DNA of 64,000 nucleotides. Source: Hyphomicrobiales bacterium (GTDB lineage: Bacteria; Pseudomonadota; Alphaproteobacteria; Rhizobiales; Rhizobiaceae). Position numbers and translations under genes: made by a program. The notes under the pieces are model-generated. The model saw nothing but the letters and a program-made list of their open reading frames with translations. It was not told the DNA's origin and ran no database searches. The stretch covers positions 48,584 through 112,583 of the forward strand of contig UCLB01000018.1 in assembly GCA_900473205.1 (NCBI GenBank), given 5' to 3'. This document shows positions 27,440 to 36,097 of this stretch, one piece after another. Position 1 is the first letter of the stretch. Each line of letters starts with the position of its first letter.

Positions 27440-27823
27440 TCAATACCAGCCGACGGCAACCTGCGCTTCTTCCGACATGCGCTCCGGTGTCCATGGCGGG
27501 TCGAAGGTCATTTCAACGGTGACGCCGGAAACGCCTTCGACAGCGCCCACGGCATTTTCCACCCAACCCGGCATTTCGCCCGCGACAGGGCAACCCGGCG
27601 CGGTCAGCGTCATCATGATCTTGACCATGCGGTCGTCTTCGACGTCGATCTTGTAGATGAGGCCGAGTTCGAAGATATCAGCCGGAATTTCCGGGTCGTA
27701 GACGGTTTTCAGCGCGGCAATCACGTCGTCGCTGATGCGTGCCAGTTCATCCGGCGCGATGGTCGAAACCTTTGCCGGAACGTCTGTTACGGCTGGTGTC
27801 TGCTCGGTGATGTCAGTCGTCAT
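27440..27823 (-). CDS. sufT: SufT-type Fe-S cluster maturation protein (DUF59/MIP18)
   Basis: Protein of 127 residues with a MIP18/DUF59 domain after a flexible 25-residue leader. The family signature is YDPEIPADIFELGLIYKI; TLTAPGCPVAGEMP contains the conserved cysteine. It helps mature Fe-S proteins and regularly sits in suf operons; the Agrobacterium literature calls the gene at this place sufX. It lies 12 bp after sufS1 and upstream of sufA. Confidence 0.92.
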   Translation of the reverse strand: MTTDITEQTPAVTDVPAKVSTIAPDELARISDDVIAALKTVYDPEIPADIFELGLIYKIDVEDDRMVKIMMTLTAPGCPVAGEMPGWVENAVGAVEGVSGVTVEMTFDPPWTPERMSEEAQVAVGWY

Positions 27824-27835
27824 GATCCTGATCCT

Positions 27836-29086
27836 TCAGGCGAAAAAGTTGCGGGCGTAATCCAGCGCTTCGGCCAGAGCGTCCACTTCCGCGCGCGTAT
27901 TGTAGAGGCCGAACGATGCACGGCATGTGGAGGTGACGCCGAAGCGTTTCAAGAGCGGCATGGCGCAATGGGTGCCAGCGCGCACGGCCACGCCGCGCCG
28001 GTCGATCACCATCGACACATCATGCGCGTGAATACCCTCAAGCTCAAAGGAGAAAATTCCGCCCTTGCCCGGCGCATTACCGATGATGCGCAGCGAATTG
28101 ATCTCGCGCAGACGCTCCGCCGCATAGGCCGCCAGATCTGCCTCATGCGCCGCAATAGCCGCACGGCCGATACCGTCCATATAATCCAGCGCGTAACCGA
28201 GGCCGATGGCTTGCACGATGGGTGGGGTGCCCGCCTCGAAACGATGCGGCGGCTCATTATAGATGATTTCGTCTTCGGACACGTCGAGAATCATCTCGCC
28301 GCCGCCCTGGAAAGGACGCATCTCTCTCAAGCGGTCGGCCTTACCATAGAGCACGCCGATGCCGGAAGGGCCGTAAAGCTTGTGGCCGGTCATCACATAC
28401 CAGTCGCAATCGATATCGCGCACATCAACAGGCATGTGAACCGCACCCTGGCTGCCATCGACCAGCACCGGAATGCCGCGCTCATGCGCAATGCGGCAGA
28501 TTTCCTTGACCGGAACCACGGTTCCAAGCGCATTGGACATATGGGTAATAGCAACGAGCTTGGTCTTTTCAGTCAGGCTCTTTTCGAAGTCTTCGATGTG
28601 GAAAGCGCCCTCATCATCCACGGGCACCCAGACGAGCTTGGCACCCTGCCGCTCGCGAATGAAATGCCATGGGACGATGTTAGAGTGATGTTCCATGATC
28701 GACAGAACGATCTCATCGCCCTCGCCAATTTTGGGCATACCATAACCATAAGCCACCGTGTTGATAGCCTCGGTCGAGGATTTGGTGAAGACGATCTCGT
28801 CCACCGAACCGGCATTCAGAAACCGGCGCACCTTTTCGCGCGACGCTTCGTAAGCATCGGTTGCGGCATTGGAGAGGAAATGCAGGCCACGATGCACGTT
28901 TGCATATTCGTTCGAATAGGCATTCGATATGGCATCGATGACGACCTGCGGCTTTTGCGCGGACGCGCCGTTGTCCAGATAGACCAGCGGCTTTCCATAG
29001 ACCTCGCGCGAAAGGATCGGAAAATCCTTCCGCACGGCTTCGACGTCATAAGGGGCGGCCAAAGCGGCGCGTTCGCGATCAGGCAT
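27836..29086 (-). CDS. sufS: cysteine desulfurase SufS (group II)
   Basis: PLP enzyme of 416 residues that releases sulfur from cysteine for cluster assembly. PLP-binding Lys lies in VMTGHKLYGPSGIGVLYG; the catalytic Cys lies in the short loop RAGTHCAMPLL, typical of group II SufS enzymes. The start overlaps the end of sufD by 8 bp. It is the second of two desulfurases in the operon (sufS1 in the Agrobacterium naming). No SufE gene is seen in the window. Confidence 0.95.
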   Translation of the reverse strand: MPDRERAALAAPYDVEAVRKDFPILSREVYGKPLVYLDNGASAQKPQVVIDAISNAYSNEYANVHRGLHFLSNAATDAYEASREKVRRFLNAGSVDEIVFTKSSTEAINTVAYGYGMPKIGEGDEIVLSIMEHHSNIVPWHFIRERQGAKLVWVPVDDEGAFHIEDFEKSLTEKTKLVAITHMSNALGTVVPVKEICRIAHERGIPVLVDGSQGAVHMPVDVRDIDCDWYVMTGHKLYGPSGIGVLYGKADRLREMRPFQGGGEMILDVSEDEIIYNEPPHRFEAGTPPIVQAIGLGYALDYMDGIGRAAIAAHEADLAAYAAERLREINSLRIIGNAPGKGGIFSFELEGIHAHDVSMVIDRRGVAVRAGTHCAMPLLKRFGVTSTCRASFGLYNTRAEVDALAEALDYARNFFA

Positions 29087-30350
29087 GATGTTCCAGCCAG
29101 CTGGCGATGATATCTTCCAGCGCTTCTACCAGGTGTTCGTCTTCCAGCTCTTCGATGATCTCATCGACAAATGCATTGACCAGCATGGCCCGCGCCTTTG
29201 CCCGTGGCACGCCACGCGCCATCAGGTAATAGAGGTGGTTGTCGCTGATATCGGCAACGGTCGCACCATGGCCGCACTGAACGTCGTCTGCGAAGATTTC
29301 AAGCTCGGGCTTGGCCGAGAACTCGCCATCGTCAGACATCAGCAGCGTGTTGCAGGCCATCTTGGCATCGGTCTTCTGGGCATCGGGCGCAACCCGGATC
29401 ATGCCCTGGAAGATGCCCTTGGCGCGGTCGAACACCACATTGCGGAAGACTTCCGTGGAGCTGGTGTTCGGCACATTGTGGCCGAGAACCATGGTCACGT
29501 CGGTGTGCGTTTCGCCACCCAGAAGGTTGACGCCGCGGATGGAAAGGTCGGAATTTTCGCCCTGAACATCGACGCGCAGTTCCTGACGCACCAGCTTGCC
29601 ACCGGCATTGATGACGAACAGACGCAGCTTGGCATCAGCGCCCATGACGATCCGCAGCTGGCCGAGATGCGTATCGGCTGCACCCTGTTGCTGGAGAATG
29701 ACGTAGGTCGCTTCCGCGCCGTCCTGAACCTCGATCTCGCTGACCGAAGACACAAGCGCAGCTTCAGATGTCACAGACACGTGACGCTCGATGACGGTTG
29801 CCTTGGAGCCCTTGCCAAAACGAACCGGGAAGCGGGTGTGAACCTGCCCTGCCCCGTGAATGGCCTGAAGCTCAAGGGGCTGATCGAGATCGGCTTCATC
29901 GGGAATAACGACGGAGACGCCATCGCGCACGAAGCTGCCATTGATACGGCCAATCGCATCATCCTTGCTGGCGGCAACGAGAGCTGCGGCAGCCGTGCCA
30001 TCGGAAAGGCTCTCGGCGTAGCTTTCGATCTGGAAGCCTTCAACCTGCGCATCTACCGCCTTGCCATGCATGACATAGACGACTGGCGCGCCGGCCACGA
30101 GGCCCGTACGCTTCTCGATGACGGGAGCTGGCGCATCTTCCGGCAGACCGCGCAACAGCGTCTTCAGGTCGGTATAGTGCCAGGCTTCGATCCGGCGCGT
30201 CGGAAGACCGGCTGTCTTCAGATCGTCGAAAAGCACATCGCGCGCGGCAACGACATTGCCGTCGCCCGGCAGTTCACTGAACTTGGCGGTAAAGGCCTCA
30301 ACCAGCGCCAATTCCGCTGCCGTCTGCCGGTTTGTGGTTTGCATGTTCAT
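29079..30350 (-). CDS. sufD: Fe-S assembly scaffold protein SufD
   Basis: Scaffold subunit of 424 residues of the SufBC2D complex, with the SufB/SufD right-handed beta-helix core and a C-terminal helical domain (DVQCGHGATVADISDNHLYYLMARG, shortened here to positions about residues 360-384). ATG 30350 is chosen for the AGGTGA element just upstream; another ATG follows six bases later. It follows sufC after 21 bp and overlaps sufS by 8 bp. Confidence 0.93.
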   Translation of the reverse strand: MNMQTTNRQTAAELALVEAFTAKFSELPGDGNVVAARDVLFDDLKTAGLPTRRIEAWHYTDLKTLLRGLPEDAPAPVIEKRTGLVAGAPVVYVMHGKAVDAQVEGFQIESYAESLSDGTAAAALVAASKDDAIGRINGSFVRDGVSVVIPDEADLDQPLELQAIHGAGQVHTRFPVRFGKGSKATVIERHVSVTSEAALVSSVSEIEVQDGAEATYVILQQQGAADTHLGQLRIVMGADAKLRLFVINAGGKLVRQELRVDVQGENSDLSIRGVNLLGGETHTDVTMVLGHNVPNTSSTEVFRNVVFDRAKGIFQGMIRVAPDAQKTDAKMACNTLLMSDDGEFSAKPELEIFADDVQCGHGATVADISDNHLYYLMARGVPRAKARAMLVNAFVDEIIEELEDEHLVEALEDIIASWLEHHA

Positions 30351-30371
30351 AACATCACCTTTCCCAGCCAA

Positions 30372-31127
30372 TCAGGCTGCTTCACCGATGATGTCGGCGT
30401 AACCGTTGGATTCCAGATCGAGCGCGAGGCTCTTGTCGCCGGAACGGATGATCTTGCCCTTGTAGAGAACGTGAACGCTATCCGGCACGATGTAATCCAG
30501 CAGGCGCTGGTAGTGGGTGATGACGATGGTTGCGCGGTCCGGGGACTTCAGCGCGTTGACGCCATCGGCAACGATCCTCAGCGCATCGATGTCGAGACCA
30601 CTATCGGTCTCATCAAGCACACAAAGCTTCGGCTCCAGCAGCGCCATCTGCAGAATTTCAGCGCGCTTCTTCTCACCACCGGAGAAGCCGACATTGAGCG
30701 GACGCTTCAGCATGTCCATGTCGATCTTCAGATCGCCAGCGGCTTCCTTAACCTTCTTGATGAAATCAGGCGTGGAAAGCTCGGCCTCGCCGCGCGCCTT
30801 ACGCTGCTCGTTCATCGCAACCTTCAGGAACTGCATGGTAGCAACGCCGGGAATTTCGACCGGGTACTGGAAGGCCAGGAAAATGCCCTTGGCCGCACGC
30901 TCAGCAGCGTCCAGTTCCAGAATGCTTTCGCCGTTGTAGAGAATGTCACCGGAGGTGACTTCGTAATCTTCACGGCCCGACAGGATGTAGGACAGCGTGG
31001 ACTTCCCAGAGCCATTCGGCCCCATGATAGCCGCCACTTCCCCAGCCGCAACCTTCAGGTTCAAGCCCTTGATGATCTCGGTTTCGGTATCGGCGATCTT
31101 TGCGTGCAGGTCGATGATTTCAAGCAT
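30372..31127 (-). CDS. sufC: Fe-S assembly ATPase SufC
   Basis: Cytoplasmic ABC-type ATPase of 251 residues that powers the SufBCD scaffold. Walker A is GPNGSGKST, signature FSGGEKKRAEI, and Walker B LCVLDETDSGLD, the SufC form with D-E-T/S. Length is normal. The gene normally follows sufB directly; here about 510 bp containing the GIY-YIG repeat element separates them. Confidence 0.96.
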   Translation of the reverse strand: MLEIIDLHAKIADTETEIIKGLNLKVAAGEVAAIMGPNGSGKSTLSYILSGREDYEVTSGDILYNGESILELDAAERAAKGIFLAFQYPVEIPGVATMQFLKVAMNEQRKARGEAELSTPDFIKKVKEAAGDLKIDMDMLKRPLNVGFSGGEKKRAEILQMALLEPKLCVLDETDSGLDIDALRIVADGVNALKSPDRATIVITHYQRLLDYIVPDSVHVLYKGKIIRSGDKSLALDLESNGYADIIGEAA

Positions 31128-31205
31128 GTTTGTTTCCTAACTCTTAGGACGGTTTAAAAGTCCGCCTCGTAAGCCCTCTTACAGGCCGGTCTCAATTCTC
31201 ACATC

Positions 31206-31630
31206 CGTCATCCTCGGGCTTGTCCCGAGGATCTAATCACGTCAATTATAGTCACCCGACGCCAGCGTATTTTCATGCGGCATATAGGCATTTTCGATCT
31301 CGTCAATACGCTCGTAAAGATCGAGCCAAGTTGGATTCAACTCTTCTATCAGCTTGATTTTCCACTCACGAAGATAGCGCTTCAACGATTTCTCCCGCTG
31401 GATAGCCAGCACAATGTTCGGATGGGCTTCAAACCAGACGAGGCTTTTGGCCCGATATTTCTCCGTGTAGCCCTTCTGTACCGCATTTCGATGCTCCCAA
31501 ACCCGTGCCTGCAAATCGCTCGTGACACCAGTGTAGATCACACCCCGTGGTTTGTCGGACATCATGTAGACGAAACCGCTCATCCTACATCCCACGGCAG
31601 CAGATCCTCGGGACAAGCCCGAGGATGACG
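31206..31630. mobile_element. REP-bounded GIY-YIG nuclease element
   Basis: A 425-bp unit between sufB and sufC bounded by two inverted, self-palindromic 29-bp arms (31206-31234 and 31602-31630) that are reverse complements of each other. Between them lie 7 bp, a 342-bp GIY-YIG nuclease gene, and an 18-bp segment. The gene-less repeats at 38695 and 49164 have the same arms, an 8-bp segment and an 18-bp segment that matches this one at 12 of 18 bases. The unit thus looks like a complete element of which the other copies are internally deleted forms. That it moves is inferred, not shown. Confidence 0.7.
31242..31583 (-). CDS. single-domain GIY-YIG nuclease (URI type)
   Basis: Protein of 113 residues consisting of one GIY-YIG domain. 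The motif pair is FVYMM...VIYTGVT, the catalytic Arg is in LQARVWEH, and the conserved Glu is in QREKSLKRYLREWK, followed by the usual WLDLYE. Family members are small predicted endonucleases present in many copies in alphaproteobacteria. ATG 31583 begins right at the domain, 18 bp from the right repeat arm, with a GTAGG close by; the stop is 7 bp from the left arm. It interrupts the suf operon in the same orientation. Its role in repeat mobility is a hypothesis. Confidence 0.88.
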   Translation of the reverse strand: MSGFVYMMSDKPRGVIYTGVTSDLQARVWEHRNAVQKGYTEKYRAKSLVWFEAHPNIVLAIQREKSLKRYLREWKIKLIEELNPTWLDLYERIDEIENAYMPHENTLASGDYN

Positions 31631-31639
31631 AAAGAACCG

Positions 31640-33109
31640 TTAACCCACGCTACCCTCAAGCGAGATCCCGATCAGCTTCTGCGCTTCAACCGCAAATTCC
31701 ATCGGCAACTGCTGGATCACGTCCTTCACGAAGCCGTTGACGATCAGCGCGATGGCCGACTCCTCGGGAATGCCGCGTTGCAGGCAGTAGAACAGCTGGT
31801 CTTCGGAAATCTTTGATGTCGTCGCTTCGTGCTCGAACTGGCAGGAAGAGTTCTTCGCTTCGATGTAAGGCACGGTGTGCGCGCCGCACTTGTCACCGAT
31901 CAGAAGGCTGTCGCACTGCGTGAAGTTGCGCGTGTTGGTCGCCTTGCGGTGGGCCGAGACCTGGCCGCGATAGACGTTTTCCGAGAAACCGGCAGCGATG
32001 CCCTTGGCGATGATGCGGCTCGACGTGTTCTTGCCGAGGTGGATCATCTTGGTGCCACTATCGATCTGCTGATGACCGTTGGACACGGCAATCGAGTAGA
32101 ACTCGCCACGGCTATCGTCACCGCGCAGAATGCAGGATGGGTACTTCCACGTAATCGCAGAGCCGGTTTCCACCTGCGTCCACGAAATCTTGGAGCGGTG
32201 GCCGCGGCAATCGCCGCGCTTGGTCACGAAGTTATAGATGCCGCCCTTGCCGTCCTTATCGCCGGGATACCAGTTCTGGACGGTCGAATATTTAATCTCG
32301 GCATCATCGAGAGCCACAAGCTCGACAACGGCAGCATGAAGCTGGTTCTCGTCGCGCTGCGGCGCGGTGCAGCCTTCGAGATAGGACACGTAAGCGCCCT
32401 CTTCCGCGATAATCAGCGTGCGCTCGAACTGGCCGGTGTTCTTCTCGTTGATGCGGAAATAGGTGGACAATTCCATCGGGCAACGAACGCCCTTCGGCAC
32501 GAACACGAAAGAACCATCGGTGAAGACAGCCGAGTTTAGCGTCGCGTAATAATTGTCCGTCGTTGGAACAACCGAGCCGATATATTTCTTGATCAGCTCA
32601 GGATATTCGCGAATGGCTTCCGAAATCGACATGAAAATCACGCCAGCCTTCATCAGCTCTTTCTTGAAGGTCGTAACGACAGAGACCGAGTCAAACACGG
32701 CATCCACGGCCACGCGGCGGTTTTCGACGCCAGCCAGAATTTCCTGTTCCATCAAGGGAATGCCGAGCTTCTCGTAAACCTTCAACAGCTCGGGATCGAC
32801 ATCCTCAAGCGATTTCGGGCCGGGCGTGCTCTTGGGTGCTGCGTAATAATAGAGATCGTTGAAATCGATCTTCGGATAGTTGACGCGCGCCCATGTGGGC
32901 TCTTCCATCGTCAGCCAGCGCTGGTAGGCCTCAAGACGCCAAGCCAGCATCCATTCCGGCTCTTCCTTCTTGGCGGAAATGAAACGGATCACCTCTTCGG
33001 ACAGACCTTTCGGAGCCTTGTCCACTTCGATCTCGGTTTCAAAACCGTATTTGTACTGGTCCACATCGATCTGGCGGACCTGATCGATCGTTTCCTGAAC
33101 CGCTGCCAT
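31640..33109 (-). CDS. sufB: Fe-S assembly scaffold protein SufB
   Basis: Main scaffold subunit of 489 residues of the SufBC2D complex, on which clusters are built. Visible family blocks include [32 protein letters not shown] and [20 protein letters not shown], plus the conserved C-terminal region around [19 protein letters not shown] with essential cysteine. It ends 10 bp from the right arm of the GIY-YIG element. About 180 bp separate it from sufS2 upstream. Confidence 0.96.
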   Translation of the reverse strand: MAAVQETIDQVRQIDVDQYKYGFETEIEVDKAPKGLSEEVIRFISAKKEEPEWMLAWRLEAYQRWLTMEEPTWARVNYPKIDFNDLYYYAAPKSTPGPKSLEDVDPELLKVYEKLGIPLMEQEILAGVENRRVAVDAVFDSVSVVTTFKKELMKAGVIFMSISEAIREYPELIKKYIGSVVPTTDNYYATLNSAVFTDGSFVFVPKGVRCPMELSTYFRINEKNTGQFERTLIIAEEGAYVSYLEGCTAPQRDENQLHAAVVELVALDDAEIKYSTVQNWYPGDKDGKGGIYNFVTKRGDCRGHRSKISWTQVETGSAITWKYPSCILRGDDSRGEFYSIAVSNGHQQIDSGTKMIHLGKNTSSRIIAKGIAAGFSENVYRGQVSAHRKATNTRNFTQCDSLLIGDKCGAHTVPYIEAKNSSCQFEHEATTSKISEDQLFYCLQRGIPEESAIALIVNGFVKDVIQQLPMEFAVEAQKLIGISLEGSVG

Positions 33110-33288
33110 AGTCGTTCTCCAATCTCGCCGGATCCAAGGTCCGGTGGCTTGTCAACGTATCAAGACGGAAGACCCGCCTTCATTCGTGTCCAGCGCAACT
33201 TTTTCATTACGCCTTATTTAGTGTTCGGATGGCGCTTTTCACACTCTCCGGCAAGCGGAAATTTGACTTTCCGCAATTGTTTTTGGCC

Positions 33289-34458
33289 TCACGCCGCCTG
33301 CACGGCCAGCTTTCGCCGCCCGGCAATCTTGGCAAAAGCCGCGATAGCCTTGTCGATGTCGGCCTCAGTCGTTGCCGCACCAAGCGAAATTCGAAGTGCA
33401 CCCAGCTTGGGGTCATGCCCCATGGCCGTCAGCACATGGCTCTCGCCCACCTTGCCGGACGAGCAGGCCGCACCCGCCGAAAGCGCAACGCCTTCGATAT
33501 CGAATGCAATCTGGCCCGTTTCTGATTTAAGACCCGGTAGGGTAAAGAAGGTCGTGTTGCAGACCCGCGCAGCCTTGGCGCCGTGGATGATAACATCAGG
33601 TGCCGCAGCGCGCATTGCATCTTCCAGCGTGGCACGCAGGCCAGTCAGGCGCACAGCTTCCGCATCGAGATTTTTCAGCGCCTCGACGGCAGCCGTTCCA
33701 AACCCGATAATAGCAGACGTATTTTCCGTGCCAGAACGATGACCCTTTTCCTGTCCGCCGCCATGGATCAAAGGCTTCGGCATCATCACTTCCCCGCGGG
33801 AAATCAGCGCGCCCATGCCTTTTGGACCACTGATCTTGTGGGAAGAAACAATCAGGAAATCCACCCCGAGGGTCTCGATATCAACAGAGATGCGACCAAC
33901 CGCCTGAACGGCATCGACAACCAGCAGACCGCCGAAGCCGTGAACCAGACGCGCCGCTTCCGCCACGGGCTGAACAATGCCGGTCTCGTTGTTGACCAGC
34001 ATCAGCGCGACCATCGGCAGACCCTTGGCGGCATCGTGCGATGCCAGTGCGGCCTCGAGCGCGGCAAGATCAACAACGCCGTCAGCCGTCACAGCGATTT
34101 CGCTGACATCAGCCTTGTCGAACCGACCGCCCTCACGAATGGCTGGGTGCTCGATGGCCGAAACGTAGAGATGGCCGATGGAAAGTGCGGAGCGTCCCAT
34201 CTTGTAGGCGGGCGACATAACCAGATTGGCGGCTTCCGTCGCACCACTGGTGAAGATCACATGCGAGGCCTGCGCACCCGTCAACGCGGCCACATCGCGG
34301 CGCGCAGATTCGATAGCGGCGCGAACAGTGCGGCCTTCCTTATGAACGGAAGACGGGTTGCCAGAGAGGTCCAGAGCCGAAATAAGCGCATCCCGAACAG
34401 CGGGCAGCAAAGGTGCTGTCGCGTTCCAGTCGAGATATGTGCGCATCATGCTGCTCAT
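33289..34458 (-). CDS. sufS2: cysteine desulfurase, NifS/IscS type (sufS2)
   Basis: PLP enzyme of 389 residues and first gene of the suf operon. It belongs to group I: YLDWNATAPL at the N terminus, PLP Lys in SSHKISGPKGMG, and a long catalytic loop SAGAACSSGKVG. Having both a group I and a group II desulfurase in one operon matches the sufS2BCDS1XA arrangement described for A. tumefaciens. Three ATGs lie within the first five codons; I report the first. An ICE-type (Irr) motif lies about 110 bp upstream. Confidence 0.92.
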   Translation of the reverse strand: MSSMMRTYLDWNATAPLLPAVRDALISALDLSGNPSSVHKEGRTVRAAIESARRDVAALTGAQASHVIFTSGATEAANLVMSPAYKMGRSALSIGHLYVSAIEHPAIREGGRFDKADVSEIAVTADGVVDLAALEAALASHDAAKGLPMVALMLVNNETGIVQPVAEAARLVHGFGGLLVVDAVQAVGRISVDIETLGVDFLIVSSHKISGPKGMGALISRGEVMMPKPLIHGGGQEKGHRSGTENTSAIIGFGTAAVEALKNLDAEAVRLTGLRATLEDAMRAAAPDVIIHGAKAARVCNTTFFTLPGLKSETGQIAFDIEGVALSAGAACSSGKVGESHVLTAMGHDPKLGALRISLGAATTEADIDKAIAAFAKIAGRRKLAVQAA

Positions 34459-34568
34459 ACGATAATTGCTTCTGTTTACCTATGATTGATGCGCCAAAGC
34501 GCATTTTCCTTGAAATTTCCGTCGCGCTTGCCTTATGACACGTCCAACAGTGCAGCCAGCACGCAAAG

Positions 34569-34585
34569 TTTCGAATAGTTCTAAA
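34569..34585. promoter_or_regulatory. candidate ICE motif (Irr-binding) upstream of sufS2
   Basis: The sequence TTTCGAATAGTTCTAAA matches the iron control element consensus TTTAGAA-N3-TTCTAAA at 13 of 14 defined positions. It lies in the divergent region between sufS2 and the alpha/beta hydrolase gene, followed by a further half-site-like TTTTAGAA at 34591. Irr and RirA control of the suf operon in A. tumefaciens is established knowledge; the site call is by eye. Confidence 0.65.
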
Positions 34586-34672
34586 CTGGGTTTTAGAAAA
34601 GCTGACCTTCCGCGTCAAGTCTTCTTGCGCATGGAAAAGGGTCAGAAACAGAAAAACACGACCGGAGTACAT

Positions 34673-35350
34673 ATGCCCGAAGTCATTTTCAACGGCCCTG
34701 CGGGTCGCCTCGAAGGCCGTTACCAGCCGTCCAAGGAAAAAAGCGCACCGATTGCGATCATCCTGCATCCGCACCCGCAGTTTGGTGGCACGATGAACAA
34801 CCAGATCGTCTACCAGCTTTTCTACCTCTTCCAGAAGCGCGGCTTCACCACATTGCGCTTCAACTTCCGCTCCATCGGCCGCAGCCAGGGCGAGTTCGAT
34901 CACGGCGCTGGCGAACTCTCGGACGCGGCATCGGCACTCGACTGGGTGCAGAGCCTGCACCCGGATTCGAAGAGCTGTTGGGTCGCCGGTTACTCCTTCG
35001 GCGCGTGGATCGGTATGCAGCTTCTGATGCGCCGCCCGGAAATCGAAGGCTTCATGTCTATTGCGCCACAGCCCAACACCTACGACTTCTCCTTCCTCGC
35101 CCCCTGCCCGTCCTCCGGCCTCATCATCAATGGCGATGCCGACAAAGTCGCGCCTGAGAAGGACGTCAACGGTCTGGTGGAAAAGCTGAAGACGCAAAAA
35201 GGCATCCTCATCACCCATCGCACCGTTCCCGGCGCAAACCACTTCTTCAACGGACAGGTGGATACGCTGATGGGCGAATGCGAGGATTATCTGGACCGCC
35301 GCCTGAATGGCGAATTGGTGCCGGAGCCTGCGGCGAAGCGCATTCGTTAA
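34673..35350 (+). CDS. alpha/beta hydrolase (COG2945 type)
   Basis: Cytoplasmic serine hydrolase-like protein of 225 residues. It has the family's HPHPQFGGTMNN block near the N terminus, nucleophile elbow GYSFGA (Ser about residue 106), acidic residue region NGDADKVAP and catalytic His in GANHFF. Substrate unknown. ATG 34673 with CGGAG upstream is chosen; the frame stays open to 34535 but that part overlaps the iron-regulatory region. It converges with the acetyltransferase gene with a single base between stops. Confidence 0.85.
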   Translation: MPEVIFNGPAGRLEGRYQPSKEKSAPIAIILHPHPQFGGTMNNQIVYQLFYLFQKRGFTTLRFNFRSIGRSQGEFDHGAGELSDAASALDWVQSLHPDSKSCWVAGYSFGAWIGMQLLMRRPEIEGFMSIAPQPNTYDFSFLAPCPSSGLIINGDADKVAPEKDVNGLVEKLKTQKGILITHRTVPGANHFFNGQVDTLMGECEDYLDRRLNGELVPEPAAKRIR

Positions 35351-35351
35351 A

Positions 35352-36095
35352 TTAGCGGCGCATCTGCGCGGAATATTCGAAGGTTGGGCATTCAAGCCCG
35401 TCAATTATCATCGGCATGCGGCAACGCATGCCGATTTTCGTTAGAACGTTCTGCGATGCACCGTTGTCCGGGTGAGTGAAGGCTATGAACGTTGATCCAA
35501 AATTTCGTTCAAAAAACCAGTCGCGTAACGCGCTTGCAATCTCGGTCGCATATCCCTTTCCCCATTCACTGTGAGAAAGAGAATATCCCAATTCGAATTC
35601 AGGCTCGGCGCTCTCACTATTGATAGCCAGCGGGCGTGGCTTACCCCCCTCTGTCCTGCCGGACATCTCCCCCTCAAGGGGGGAGATCGACTCGTGGTGA
35701 TCTTCCGCCTCTATTGAACATTGCGAATAAAACGACGCGCCCTCGTCTTGTCGATCTCCCCCCTTGAGGGGGAGATGTCCGGCAGGACAAAGGGGGGTGG
35801 GCTGCGCACGCAGTTTTGAGTTATCGGCACGGTGATAAAGCGAAAAACCCGCTCTACCGATAAAACGATCATCAGCTCGGGATAAAATCTTGTATTTCGT
35901 GGTGCCATGTTTGGCATGCTCATCGAACCAAGTCGAAAGACGCTCCTGAGCCTTTTCGATGCTCCAAGGCGCCGCGCCGGAAAGGTAACGCGTCGTGTCG
36001 ATTGTTGCATGGAGTTGCTGTATCAAATGGCTATCGCCCGGCTCCCACATGACCAGACGTAGCCTTTGCGTTTCAAGAATAACGTTATGCCTCAT
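35352..36095 (-). CDS. GNAT acetyltransferase carrying an in-frame palindromic insertion
   Basis: GNAT-family N-acetyltransferase of 247 residues; substrate unknown. The start (LETQRLRLVMWEPGD) and the acetyl-CoA loop (SEWGKGYATEIA, near residue 180) are typical of the RimJ-like group, normally about 170-195 residues. Residues about 100-151 are encoded by a 156-bp palindromic repeat that keeps the frame open and falls in the loop between FIGRAGFSLY and the strand FELGYSLS. Without those 52 residues the protein would have normal family length. The enzyme may still fold, with the insert as an exposed loop, but activity is uncertain. It lies 2 bp after anmK. Confidence 0.82.
   Translation of the reverse strand: MRHNVILETQRLRLVMWEPGDSHLIQQLHATIDTTRYLSGAAPWSIEKAQERLSTWFDEHAKHGTTKYKILSRADDRFIGRAGFSLYHRADNSKLRAQPTPLCPAGHLPLKGGDRQDEGASFYSQCSIEAEDHHESISPLEGEMSGRTEGGKPRPLAINSESAEPEFELGYSLSHSEWGKGYATEIASALRDWFFERNFGSTFIAFTHPDNGASQNVLTKIGMRCRMPMIIDGLECPTFEYSAQMRR
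35643..35798. repeat. 156-bp inverted-repeat element inside a coding region
   Basis: Arms of 48 bp (35643-35690 and 35751-35798) are reverse complements with one mismatch, around a 60-bp spacer. Each arm contains CTCCCCCTCAAGGGGGGAG-like inner palindromes. The length is 52 codons exactly. The arm sequence is a common Rhizobiales intergenic repeat type; no clear target duplication is visible. Confidence 0.9.
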
Positions 36096-36097
36096 GC

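Noticed and set aside
29085-31157. 690-codon open frame antisense to sufD and sufC
   Set aside because: It mirrors two well-conserved genes in high-GC DNA, where antisense frames stay open by chance; its composition (His/Arg/Gln/Ile-rich) is not protein-like.
31206-31234. Left repeat arm as a rho-independent terminator of the GIY-YIG gene
   Set aside because: The hairpin lacks a T-run on either side and the same sequence recurs as a repeat family, so it is better called a repeat arm.
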